Below, in pieces: positions 34,936 to 42,954 of a stretch of DNA of 64,000 nucleotides. The notes under the pieces are model-generated. The model ran no database searches and was not told the DNA's origin. It worked only from the letters and a program-made list of their open reading frames with translations. The DNA is taken from NCBI RefSeq assembly GCF_022458745.1, contig NZ_JAJJJF010000002.1:310001-374000 (forward strand). Direction: 5' to 3'. The stretch comes from Bacillus piscicola. Its GTDB lineage: Bacteria; Bacillota; Bacilli; Bacillales; Marinococcaceae. Within the stretch, counting starts at the first letter, position 1; the number at the start of each line of letters is the position of its first letter. Both the position numbers and the translations under genes were made by a program.

Positions 34936-37109
34936 AAGCCGTATTGCGGTTAGAGGATAAATGGTCGGCTCCTATGCGCAAAGCGGTAAAGCAGACGGAG
35001 AAGTTAAGTAACACAACGAAGAAGACGTCCGGTACCTTTTCCAAAATGACGAAAACGATGGATAAGGCGATGTTAGGCGTAGCGGGTACGGCAGTGGCGG
35101 CCTTTGGTACCGTAGGCGTGGCGGCTATCAACGCAGGTAATGACGCCCAACAAGCACAGAAGACGCTCATAGCAGGCACAGGCGCACAAGGCGAAGCACT
35201 AGACGGCCTGATGGAATCCTACCGCAAAGTAGGCAGCCAGGTACCGCAAGACCTCGGACTAGTTGCGCAGGCAGTAGCGGACTTGAACACGCTAACCGGT
35301 GAGACGGGAAGCGCGCTGGAAAGCACGACTAAGGCGGTTTTAGACAGCTCGCGGCTCATGGGCGAGAGTGGCGTTGAGAACGTCAATGCTTTCGGACGCG
35401 CTCTAAATCAGTGGCAAATACCGGCGGCAAAAGGCGAAGAAACGGCAGCGAAGCTATTCAAGGTTGCGCAAGATACAGGCGTAGGGTTTGGCGAGCTATC
35501 CGGCCAGCTAACGGAGTACGGCTCCGTCTTACAAAACGCCGGCTTTACAGCAGAGGAAGCCGCCAGCCTATTCGGTAATTTATCGAAGGAAGGTTTGTCG
35601 GTATCGCGGATCATGCCGGGGCTTAACATGGCATTTCGAAACTGGGCCAGCGAAGGTAAGAACGTCCAGGACGAACTAGGCAACGTCATAACACGCATGA
35701 AAGACGCCTCGGACGGTACCGAAGCGCTGTCTATTGCGACTGACGCTTTTGGAGCCGAAGGAGCGCAGCGCCTAGTAACGGCAGTAAGGAACGGTACCTT
35801 GTCGCTAGAGGATTTAGGCGGCGGGCTAAACGGTGCCGTCGAGAACCTAGAAGAAGCGAACAACAGCTCGAAGACGTTCGGTGAACTTTGGGCGGAAGCG
35901 ATGAACGTCGCTAATACGTCCTTGCAGCCGTTAGGTACGGCGTTGTTAGAAGTTGCGCAGGACTATATGCCGCAGTTACGGGATGCAGCGCAGACAATGG
36001 GCGATTATTTGAAGACGAACATGCCGCAAATTAAGCAGTCCATCGAAGAGTTTGCGAATACAGCCGGCTCAGTAATCGACAACGTAATCGAGAAGGCTAC
36101 GAAGTTTTATAACTTTATCCGCGACAACTGGGGCGCAATTAAAACGACAGTCATTACGTTAGGTGCTACGTTTATCGCGCTACGGGCGACGATGGCGGCA
36201 ATGACGATTATCAGCACCATATCGAAGCTATGGACGACCTTCAAAGGCGTTATTGCGGCGGTCAGAACAGCGCAGCTATTCCTTAATGCGGCTATGCTTG
36301 CGAACCCTATCTCCGCTATCATCGCCGGTATTGCGGCGCTCATATTGATCGGGATTTATTTGTGGCGCAATTGGGACACCGGGCGTGAGGCGGTTAAGAA
36401 GCTGTGGGGCGCAATCAAGACGGCATTCGGCAATATCGGCTCATGGATTGCGGATAGCATGAGCTTCGCAAAAGACGCGGTAGTCGCCGGGTTTAAGTTC
36501 ATCTATAACGGAGCAAAGTCCCGCATCAAGTCGCTACTGTCAACGGTCAAGTCGATATTTACGTCAATCCGTGACTGGATCAGCGACAAAGTGACAGCCG
36601 CAAAGGATAAGCTAGTCGGAGCCTTCGAGACTGCGCGTGACAAGGTATCTAGTGCGCTTGAGAACGCGAAAGAGGCCGTCGGTAACTTCTTCGACCCTTT
36701 GCTCGACTTTATCGGCAAGGCAAAGGGCGCCTGGGATAGCTTTACCGGTGCATTATCGAAATTTAAGATGCCGGCAGGAGTCGGTAAGATTGCGAGTGGT
36801 GTCGGTAATTTTGTCGGCGGACTAATACCGGGCAACTACCACGGGCTAGACTCCGTACCTTACGACGGCTATACAACGCGATTGCATAAAGGCGAAACGG
36901 TTCTGCCGCGTGAGGAAGCGAAAGCCTATCGCGAAGGTAAGTCCGGCGGAGGGGACGTCCACGTCAACATTAACGGAGATTGGTCGGTTAGCAGCCGGGC
37001 GGATGCCGATTATATTATCGACGAGCTAACGCAAAAGATTAAATCTAGCGTAAATGGCGGCGGCCTGTCTCATGCCCGTGCGAAAGCTGGAACGGGGGTT
37101 GTGTACTAA
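34920..37109 (+). CDS. Phage tail tape measure protein
   Basis: This 729-residue protein has the classic plan. The N-terminal region (AVKQTEKLSNTTKKTSGTFS) leads to the TP901-1-type core (ALDGLMESYRKVGSQVPQDL, AFGRALNQWQIPA, GFTAEEAASLFGNLSKEG). Hydrophobic segments around 415-490 (AAMTIISTISKLW, ISAIIAGIAALILIGIYLW) and a Gly-rich C-terminus with HKGETVLPREEAKAY follow. The tape measure sets tail length and helps DNA entry. By length it would fit a tail of ordinary siphovirus or myovirus size. It overlaps neighbours on both sides. No major tail protein, tube or portal gene is in the element. Confidence 0.93.
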   Translation: MALDLKAVLRLEDKWSAPMRKAVKQTEKLSNTTKKTSGTFSKMTKTMDKAMLGVAGTAVAAFGTVGVAAINAGNDAQQAQKTLIAGTGAQGEALDGLMESYRKVGSQVPQDLGLVAQAVADLNTLTGETGSALESTTKAVLDSSRLMGESGVENVNAFGRALNQWQIPAAKGEETAAKLFKVAQDTGVGFGELSGQLTEYGSVLQNAGFTAEEAASLFGNLSKEGLSVSRIMPGLNMAFRNWASEGKNVQDELGNVITRMKDASDGTEALSIATDAFGAEGAQRLVTAVRNGTLSLEDLGGGLNGAVENLEEANNSSKTFGELWAEAMNVANTSLQPLGTALLEVAQDYMPQLRDAAQTMGDYLKTNMPQIKQSIEEFANTAGSVIDNVIEKATKFYNFIRDNWGAIKTTVITLGATFIALRATMAAMTIISTISKLWTTFKGVIAAVRTAQLFLNAAMLANPISAIIAGIAALILIGIYLWRNWDTGREAVKKLWGAIKTAFGNIGSWIADSMSFAKDAVVAGFKFIYNGAKSRIKSLLSTVKSIFTSIRDWISDKVTAAKDKLVGAFETARDKVSSALENAKEAVGNFFDPLLDFIGKAKGAWDSFTGALSKFKMPAGVGKIASGVGNFVGGLIPGNYHGLDSVPYDGYTTRLHKGETVLPREEAKAYREGKSGGGDVHVNINGDWSVSSRADADYIIDELTQKIKSSVNGGGLSHARAKAGTGVVY

Positions 37110-37468
37110 TGTCGGTTAACGAATTAGTCGAGTTAATGCATATGGCCGGCAGGCAGGATACTTGGGACGTCGGACGAGGAACGGTTATACAATCGCCGCC
37201 TACTCCGGTCATAAAAGACAATCTAACTGGCATGGAGCTAGACGCGGACGACCTCGTATTTTCCGACCATTTAACGGAGCATACGCGCGAGATTGAAATA
37301 GCGGGCAGCACTCAAACCGCCGGGACACATCCGCACTCGCACGGATACCAACCGACGACTATGACGGTTAAGTCACCGTTGAAGGCCGGCGATCAGGTGA
37401 TTTTACTACGTCCGCCTGATCCGATGTCGTCGTTTGTGGTTATCGGTAAGTTCGTAAGGTTCGAATAA
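37109..37468 (+). CDS. DUF2577-like (XkdR-type) phage baseplate protein
   Basis: This 119-residue protein has an N-terminal helix and a beta-barrel part (GRGTVIQSPPTPVIKDNL, HLTEHTREIEIAGS, KSPLKAGDQVILLRPPDP) that resembles DUF2577/XkdR of PBSX-like phages. It starts at the last base of the tape-measure stop. In PBSX-type phages this protein lies downstream of the tape measure, together with XkdQ and XkdS, both absent here. Confidence 0.7.
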   Translation: MSVNELVELMHMAGRQDTWDVGRGTVIQSPPTPVIKDNLTGMELDADDLVFSDHLTEHTREIEIAGSTQTAGTHPHSHGYQPTTMTVKSPLKAGDQVILLRPPDPMSSFVVIGKFVRFE

Positions 37469-37486
37469 TTTACGGAGGTGAGCGAT

Positions 37487-37996
37487 ATGTTACCGGATTT
37501 AGACGCATTGAAACAGCGAGTCAAAGAAGCCGCAGAAAGGCAGCCGAAGCAGCCTCCAATGCCGGAGCCATTCGTACCACGGGCGTTTGCCCTTGCGTGC
37601 CTACAACGGTCAAGGATCGTACAGGATGCCTATAAACGATATGAACAACTGTATGAACAAATGGCGGAGGTTCCTGCGTACAAGTCGCAAAAATTAGACG
37701 AGGCGGGCGAATATTTACAGCTTGCGAGGCTATGTACCGATATAGATACGCGCCATAAGGCGGGGATGTTATCGGCCATGCACAAGGCGCTCACGGATGA
37801 AGAGTTTACCGTAACTAGCGCAAGGCTGCGGTTTAGAGTGCTTCACCTCTACTTCCGAGCAGAGGCGGATGAAGCCGATTACACGCCGACAGAATTAACC
37901 AAAGAAGAAAAAGCGGAGGTTAAACGATTAAGAGAAGATGACGCCTATTTTGCCGAACAATACAAAAAATATAAGGAGGAGTTAGCGAATGAGTAA
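37487..37996 (+). CDS. Hypothetical helical protein
   Basis: This 169-residue charged, helical protein (LPDLDALKQRVKEAAERQPK at the N-terminus; EEKAEVKRLREDDAYFAEQY at the C-terminus) starts at ATG 37487 behind ACGGAGGTGAGCGAT. Its end overlaps the start of the next gene by eight bases. No family was recognised. Position between a baseplate-like and a terminase-like gene suggests a virion or packaging accessory. Confidence 0.6.
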   Translation: MLPDLDALKQRVKEAAERQPKQPPMPEPFVPRAFALACLQRSRIVQDAYKRYEQLYEQMAEVPAYKSQKLDEAGEYLQLARLCTDIDTRHKAGMLSAMHKALTDEEFTVTSARLRFRVLHLYFRAEADEADYTPTELTKEEKAEVKRLREDDAYFAEQYKKYKEELANE

Positions 37997-38450
37997 GATT
38001 AGCGATTTAGGGCGGAAGTTAACACCTCAGCAACGCAAGGCCGCGCATTTCTTAGTCGATAAGGAGCTAAACGCAACGGGCCGGACTATAAAAGATATTG
38101 CGGAAGAGGTCGGAGTAAGTGACCGCATGATCTACCACTGGAAGAAGGACGAGGCGTTCATCCTATATAAGAACGCAGTAAACGAACAGCAGATTGCGGA
38201 AGTAGCCGGCGAGATTGACGGCCTGCTGATTAATCATATCCGGCAAATGGGCAACAAAAACGGCTCATTTAGCACGAAGGCGCTGGAATTAGCGTATAAA
38301 CGGCTAGGCTTGCTGACGAACAAGTCCGAAATAGAGATGCGCACGGAAGAGACGACGAGTGATCCGCGAAGCAACGTCGCAATAGAGGCAGAGATTGCGG
38401 AGTTAGACGCATTACTAGCGGAAGACAACGAAGAGGATAACGTACACTGA
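37989..38450 (+). CDS. phBC6A51-type helix-turn-helix protein, small-terminase-like
   Basis: This 153-residue protein has an N-terminal helix-turn-helix (RKAAHFLVDKELNATGRTIK, then DIAEEVGVSDRMIYHWKKDE). A helical middle (IDGLLINHIRQMGNKNGSFS) and an acidic tail (ALLAEDNEEDNVH) follow. I recognise it as the phBC6A51-family type of putative terminase small subunits. Satellites such as PICIs use their own TerS to redirect packaging of a helper phage. No large terminase is present. Confidence 0.72.
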   Translation: MSKISDLGRKLTPQQRKAAHFLVDKELNATGRTIKDIAEEVGVSDRMIYHWKKDEAFILYKNAVNEQQIAEVAGEIDGLLINHIRQMGNKNGSFSTKALELAYKRLGLLTNKSEIEMRTEETTSDPRSNVAIEAEIAELDALLAEDNEEDNVH

Positions 38451-38527
38451 ACGCAACAGGCGGGGCTGCTTTCGGGCAGTTCCGTATACATATGAAAACC
38501 CTCCGCTACCAAGCGAAGGGCCTTAAT

Positions 38528-39550
38528 TCAACTTCTTCTATCAAATATCGTTTTTAACGGGCTAAACTGATTATGCTGTTTAGTTACGTCTGAATTAGCC
38601 AGATTAACATAACGCCTAACCATTGAGAGATCGCTATGTCCTAGTATATGCTGAAGACTAAACGGATCGCCTCCGTTCATGATATATAACAGCGCGCCAG
38701 TGTGTCTGAAAGTATGCGGACTTACTCGCTTGTTCGTAATACCGGCCTGCTCCGCATAGTCTGCTAAGGACTTGCGAACTGTCCCAGCAGCTAACGGGCG
38801 ACCGTCATAGGTTAAGAATAAAGTATCGTTATAGAACTCCTCCGTTTCTTCCAAGTAAAATGATAGGTAACGCAAGGAACGGGCTGATAGCGGAAGAATG
38901 CGCTCTTTCTTAGTTTTGGTATGATCGGCCTCTAAACGAATGGAGCCGTTCCTTAGATCGAGATTCTCACGCCTCATAGAAAGTAACTCTTTAATGCGAG
39001 CCATCGTGTCTAACATGACTAGCATTAACGTCATATCACGGAATCCCGAATAACGTGTTTCATCTACGCAAGCGAATATTCTATGAAGCTCGTCCACGGA
39101 CAAGGCGTCTACTTGCGAATAGGGCTGCTTTACAGGCTTGAACTTATCGTGAATAATTTCGTTAATATATTGCTCTTCATAACACCAGCGAATGAATGCG
39201 CGCAAGGTTCTTACCCGTACGTTAATAGTAGTGGCTTTCAGACCTTTGTCGCTCATAAAGCGAATATACTCCGTAAATACCTCCGGCACTATCTCTTCAT
39301 TCTCTAGGTCCTTTATTCCCGCAACCTCTTCTAAAAAGTCGATAAACCATCCGAAATGTATGTCGTAATCCCGAATAGTAGTAGGCGATAAGCCTTGCGC
39401 CTTTTTCACCGACATATACCGGTCGTATAATTCGTGAAGTGAATAACGCGTTACTCGATTAGGGCTGAACTGGTACCGCGTGCTTTTGGAGCGAACATGC
39501 TTTGACGATTGCGAGACTCGCTTGAACGTTGATTTTCCCTTTAACGCCAT
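38528..39550 (-). CDS. int: Tyrosine integrase of the element
   Basis: This 340-residue phage-type integrase probably recombines the 65-bp tRNA-Sec att sites. The N-terminal SAM-like domain is SLHELYDRYMSVKKAQGLSP onward. The full catalytic set is visible: Arg in DTMARIKELLSM, Lys in HTKTKKERILPL, HxxR in SPHTFRHTGALL, His in ILGHSDLS and Tyr in VRRYVNLA. ATG 39550 follows TAGGAGGTATTTTT on the minus strand. It sits 194 bases from attR, with candidate arm-type repeats between. Confidence 0.95.
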   Translation of the reverse strand: MALKGKSTFKRVSQSSKHVRSKSTRYQFSPNRVTRYSLHELYDRYMSVKKAQGLSPTTIRDYDIHFGWFIDFLEEVAGIKDLENEEIVPEVFTEYIRFMSDKGLKATTINVRVRTLRAFIRWCYEEQYINEIIHDKFKPVKQPYSQVDALSVDELHRIFACVDETRYSGFRDMTLMLVMLDTMARIKELLSMRRENLDLRNGSIRLEADHTKTKKERILPLSARSLRYLSFYLEETEEFYNDTLFLTYDGRPLAAGTVRKSLADYAEQAGITNKRVSPHTFRHTGALLYIMNGGDPFSLQHILGHSDLSMVRRYVNLANSDVTKQHNQFSPLKTIFDRRS

Positions 39551-39662
39551 AAAAATACCTCCTACCGTATAGTAGAAGGCCCCGAAGTATTCTAATATGT
39601 ATCGAATTAACAACGAATAGTATGCGTAAGTATTCAAAAATTATCGCAAAAAACCGTCGGGC

Positions 39663-39718
39663 AATCTCCGTCAAATCTCCGGAATAAATCACCGATCAAA
39701 TCTCCGTCCAAATCGCCG
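39663..39718. repeat. AATCTCCG repeats, candidate integrase arm sites
   Basis: AATCTCCG occurs at 39663-39670, 39674-39681 and 39699-39706, with a variant AATCGCCG at 39711-39718. The two pairs have 11- and 12-base spacing, about one helical turn. They lie between the integrase gene and attR, the usual place for arm-type sites. Confidence 0.55.
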
Positions 39719-39743
39719 TATCCCTTGCGGCAGTAGGCGTTGA

Positions 39744-39808
39744 GTGGCGGGACCGTCTGGGAATCGAACCCAGCGGAGACGGCACGCGCCTCCCTGAAGG
39801 TTTTGAAG
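39744..39808. repeat. attR: 65-bp direct repeat inside tRNA-Sec
   Basis: Identical to 22932-22996. Here the block is continuous with the 5' half of tRNA-Sec, so insertion regenerated a complete tRNA gene. Confidence 0.95.
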
Positions 39809-39841
39809 ACCTCGGCGTGCACCAGCAGCGCAACCGGCCCC
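39745..39841 (-). tRNA. selC: tRNA-Sec (selC), anticodon UCA
   Basis: This 97-base tRNA is read on the minus strand from 39841. The anticodon is TCA in the loop CTTCAAA. The variable arm is long (GGAGGCGCGTGCCGTCTCC), the T arm is CTGGG/CCCAG around TTCGATT, and the 3' CCA is encoded. The acceptor stem is extended (GGGGCCG against CGGTCCC), typical of bacterial tRNA-Sec. It decodes UGA as selenocysteine with SelB. It is divergent from selB. An integrated element occupies its 3' side, and the terminal 65 bases are shared with attL. Confidence 0.96.
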
Positions 39842-39859
39842 AAGCTATTATCCTATGTC

Positions 39860-39888
39860 ATTGTACGACTAAATTCGAAAGAACGCAA
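39860..39888 (-). promoter_or_regulatory. Promoter of tRNA-Sec
   Basis: On the minus strand TTGCGT and TACAAT are separated by 17 bases, and the -10 box ends about 19 bases before the tRNA 5' end. It lies in the short divergent region shared with selB. Confidence 0.65.
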
Positions 39889-39965
39889 CGGTCACGTATT
39901 ATTTTCAAAATGAACGTACCTATAGTAAGATTAAATCAGTAATTTTCGTTTAGGGTGGGGAAGCT

Positions 39966-41861
39966 ATGGCAAAGCGTACTTTTACAGTCGGCATGGCCGG
40001 GCATATCGATCACGGTAAGACAACTTTAACAAAAGCGCTGACTGATATTGACACAGACAGGCTTCGGGAAGAAAAAGAGCGGCGTATTTCTATTGAGCCG
40101 GGCTTTGCACCGCTTTCCTTGGGTGCTGACCTGGACGTCTCCATCATTGACGTGCCGGGTCATGAACGTTTTATTCGACAGATGATCGCAGGGGTTGCCG
40201 GTATTGATGCTGTTATTTTAGTAGTGGCTGCGGATGAAGGGGTCATGCCGCAGACAAAAGAGCATCTTGAAATTCTTTCACTACTTGGTGTAAAAGGCGG
40301 TCTGATAGCCGTTACAAAAATGGATAAAGTGGATGAAGAACTATTAGAGATGGCCGGTGAAGACATCCGGGAGCAGGTACAAGGCACGCCGTTTGCAACT
40401 TCTGGTATGGTATATGTGGATAGCGTTTCAGGGCGCGGAATTGACGAGCTGCGTGAAAAGTTGACTAACCTGCTCGCACCACTTCCTGTTAAGAGTACGG
40501 AAGGTGCGTTCAGGCTTCCGGTCGATCAGGTGTTTTCTGTTCACGGGCAAGGAACTGTCGTACGTGGAACTGTCTATGAGGGAACAGTAAAAGAAGGGGA
40601 AACCGTCCGAGTACTGCCCGCGAACAAACAGATCCGTGTTAAACAGTTGCAAGTTCATGGGAAACGAGTGACAGAAGGGTTAGCTGGCCAGCGTCTTGCC
40701 TTAAATATAACAGGTTTAACAAAAACGGAAATAACGCGCGGCGATGTCGTGGCAGGCGGCGAAGAATACATAACGACTTCTGTACTAAATGTCGTACTGT
40801 TTGTTTCCGATTCGCTCGCTTTTCCCGTTAAGCAAAGAGGTCCGATCAAACTGCACCTTGGCACCGCAGAAGTATACGGGAAAATTGTCTTTTTTGACCG
40901 GAACATACTTAAGCATGATACTGACCAGGTGCTCTGCCAACTCCGTCTAAATCAACCAGTTGTTACAAAAAGAGAAGATCGTTTTATTTTGCGTCGTCCT
41001 TCACCCGTTGAAACAATTGGCGGCGGATGGATTATTAACCCGCTTGGAGATCGGATGAAGTTTGGGGTAGAGACAATCAAACGTTTAGAAGCTGAACTGG
41101 AGGGAACGCCGGAGGATCATATCCGCGAATCCTTGCGTGAACATACGTGGCTCTTAAGGGAAGAACTCGCAAAGTTCACGGGACTCACAGGTGAAGAGAT
41201 TAGAGCGTTAACAGAAAAAATGAAAGACGAGCAGATTATCGATGAGTTTGCGAATAAAAAATTATACTTACAAACTACGTTTAATCAGTTTGCGAAACAA
41301 TTAATAGAGGAATTAACAGAATATCATGAGGCCTATCCACTTCGGGTTGGCAAAAATAAAGAAGAACTGAATGTAAAAATGACTGATATGCCTTCTAGTG
41401 CAGCTGATCAGTTCTTACAGCTAGCAGAGCAAAACGGTCAAATTGTAAAGGTTGATCAGTTTATTGCCCTTCCTAACCATCAACCGTTTTTCCCACGAGG
41501 CTGGGAAAAACGAATGCAGCAAGCTGTCGGATGTTTACAGGCTGACGGCCTCTCGGTAGGAAAGTGGACTGATTATACAAACACACAGCAACTTCCTGCA
41601 GATTTGGCAGAGGAATTGAAACTATCTTTACGCCAGACAGGTAAAGCGGTAGCGATGGATGATCAGCACATATGGTCAAGAAAGGCAGTTGATTCTGCAG
41701 TCCAAACGTTACGTGAGCATTCTCCTGCTTCTTTTACGCTGCAAGAGGCAAAAGATATTTTGCAGCTATCCCGAAAGTATCTCGTACCTTTTTTAGAATG
41801 GATGGATGAAATCAATATGACAAAACGACAAGAGAATGAAAGAATATGGCGGAAAAAATGA
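39966..41861 (+). CDS. selB: Selenocysteine-specific elongation factor SelB
   Basis: This EF-Tu-like GTPase carries Sec-tRNA-Sec to UGA codons marked by a SECIS hairpin. The 631-residue protein shows the G1 motif GHIDHGKTT (residues 12-20), switch and G3 DVPGHERF, G4 TKMDK, beta-barrel domains (HGQGTVVRGTVYEG), and the C-terminal winged helices that read the SECIS (LRQTGKAVAMDDQHIW region). ATG 39966 follows GGTGGGGAAGCT. The stop overlaps the next start in ATGA. selC is divergent and selD lies one gene further. Confidence 0.98.
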   Translation: MAKRTFTVGMAGHIDHGKTTLTKALTDIDTDRLREEKERRISIEPGFAPLSLGADLDVSIIDVPGHERFIRQMIAGVAGIDAVILVVAADEGVMPQTKEHLEILSLLGVKGGLIAVTKMDKVDEELLEMAGEDIREQVQGTPFATSGMVYVDSVSGRGIDELREKLTNLLAPLPVKSTEGAFRLPVDQVFSVHGQGTVVRGTVYEGTVKEGETVRVLPANKQIRVKQLQVHGKRVTEGLAGQRLALNITGLTKTEITRGDVVAGGEEYITTSVLNVVLFVSDSLAFPVKQRGPIKLHLGTAEVYGKIVFFDRNILKHDTDQVLCQLRLNQPVVTKREDRFILRRPSPVETIGGGWIINPLGDRMKFGVETIKRLEAELEGTPEDHIRESLREHTWLLREELAKFTGLTGEEIRALTEKMKDEQIIDEFANKKLYLQTTFNQFAKQLIEELTEYHEAYPLRVGKNKEELNVKMTDMPSSAADQFLQLAEQNGQIVKVDQFIALPNHQPFFPRGWEKRMQQAVGCLQADGLSVGKWTDYTNTQQLPADLAEELKLSLRQTGKAVAMDDQHIWSRKAVDSAVQTLREHSPASFTLQEAKDILQLSRKYLVPFLEWMDEINMTKRQENERIWRKK

Positions 41862-42895
41862 TGAAAGAAAGACGACCAGAAGTTCTTTATCTTACCCCGT
41901 ACTATCGTTCCAGGCGCGGTAATGCCACCACAGCCAAGCGGATGCAGAAGCATTTAATAGAGGCGGGGGCAAACGTCCGCGTATACGCTTATGAGGAGGA
42001 AGAAGATGATCCTATTCAAAAGGCGATTGAAAAAGCGGATCTTGTCCATGCCCTTCATGTGAAACGAACGGCTGCCTGGCTGCGGAACGCGGATGTGACA
42101 TTAACGAAACCACTCATCCTCACTTCGGGCGGAACGGATATTAACGTAGATTTGTATGATAATAGAAAAAAGCAGACGATGGAAAAGCTATTAAAACAAG
42201 CGGAGGCGTTAACCGTATTCACAGAAGATGCACGGGATAAAGTTCTTCAGCAGTTTCCTGACATGACAAATAAAATTCATGTTATACCGCAATCTGTAGC
42301 CATTCCAGAATTTGAAAACGACGCTCGCTTTCATCTGCCTGAGGGAACACCCAAAATACTACTCCCAGCCGGCCTTCGCCCCGTAAAGGATGTTCTGTAT
42401 GCAGTGGAAGCAGTAGACCGCCTGCGCTCTGTCTATCCTGACATTCAGTTTTTGCTAGTAGGCGAGGTGTTAGACAGTGAAGTTGAAAATGCTGTTAGGG
42501 AAATGGAAAAGAGGCATGATTGGTTTACGTATCACAAACCGGTTGCACCGGAGCAGATGATACATTTATACCAATGGGCTGATGTGGTGTTGAACACTTC
42601 GCAGTCAGAAGGACAACCGATCAGCTTATTAGAAGGAATGGCAGCAGGAAAGCCGGCGCTTGCGAGGGATATTCCGGGCAACAGAAGTGTTGTTCAGCAC
42701 GGTTACAATGGGTATTTATTTTCCACTCCTTCGCGTTTTGCCGCTCAATTAGTAAACTTGATAGAAAATAAGGATCGTTATAAGCGATTGGCTCGCCAGG
42801 CTGTCGTAAGTGTTCGCGAACAGCATAATCCTGCCCACGAAGCAGCGGCCTACTTACAGTTGTATAATAAAATTGCAGAGGCTTCTTATATTTGA
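41858..42895 (+). CDS. GT-B glycosyltransferase between selB and selD, SenB-like
   Basis: This 345-residue GT4-type protein begins LYLTPYYRSRRGNATTAKRM and continues HALHVKRTAAWL and LILTSGGTDINVDL. The C-terminal Rossmann half has LLPAGLRPVKD, then NTSQSEGQPISLLEGMAAGK (the E-x7-E donor-site region). The pattern of a TP...GN.TTA N-terminus, an ALHxKR stretch and a GTD motif resembles the SenB family, which makes selenosugar from selenophosphate and a UDP-sugar. The comparison is from memory. It overlaps the selB stop (ATGA; ATG 41846 and 41861 are alternatives) and converges on selD. No SenA is in the window. A plain GT4 enzyme is the alternative. Confidence 0.7.
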   Translation: MMKERRPEVLYLTPYYRSRRGNATTAKRMQKHLIEAGANVRVYAYEEEEDDPIQKAIEKADLVHALHVKRTAAWLRNADVTLTKPLILTSGGTDINVDLYDNRKKQTMEKLLKQAEALTVFTEDARDKVLQQFPDMTNKIHVIPQSVAIPEFENDARFHLPEGTPKILLPAGLRPVKDVLYAVEAVDRLRSVYPDIQFLLVGEVLDSEVENAVREMEKRHDWFTYHKPVAPEQMIHLYQWADVVLNTSQSEGQPISLLEGMAAGKPALARDIPGNRSVVQHGYNGYLFSTPSRFAAQLVNLIENKDRYKRLARQAVVSVREQHNPAHEAAAYLQLYNKIAEASYI

Positions 42896-42907
42896 AACAA
42901 ATAAAAT

Positions 42908-42948
42908 GGTCAGCTTTCTTTTTTGATTAGAAAGTCTGACCTTTTTTT
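42908..42948. terminator. Bidirectional terminator between the glycosyltransferase and selD
   Basis: GGTCAGCTTTCT pairs with AGAAAGTCTGACC (one bulge), followed by TTTTTTT. A-rich sequence lies on the other side, between convergent genes. Confidence 0.85.
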
Positions 42949-42954
42949 GTGCTG

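Larger units (their letters stand above)
22932..39808. mobile_element. 16.8-kb integrated element in the tRNA-Sec gene
   Basis: The element is bounded by 65-bp direct repeats derived from the tRNA-Sec gene. An intact tyrosine integrase lies 194 bases inside the right end. Gene content suggests replication (initiator-like gene plus iterons), regulation (XRE proteins, repeated operators, LexA box) and transfer (FtsK-like ATPase, replication-relaxation protein, VirB2-like protein, lipoprotein). It also suggests phage tail or packaging functions (tape measure, DUF2577-like, small-terminase-like). No portal, capsid, large terminase, VirB4 or lysis gene is recognisable. By eye its base texture is richer in CG-containing words than the flanks. 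It may be a phage satellite, an integrative conjugative or mobilisable element, or a hybrid. Confidence 0.93.

Noticed and set aside
38451-38527. Hairpins between the terminase-like gene and int as an intrinsic terminator
   Set aside because: Stems such as CCCTCCGCT/AGCGAAGGG have a mismatch and no T-run in either direction, so I do not list them as terminators.
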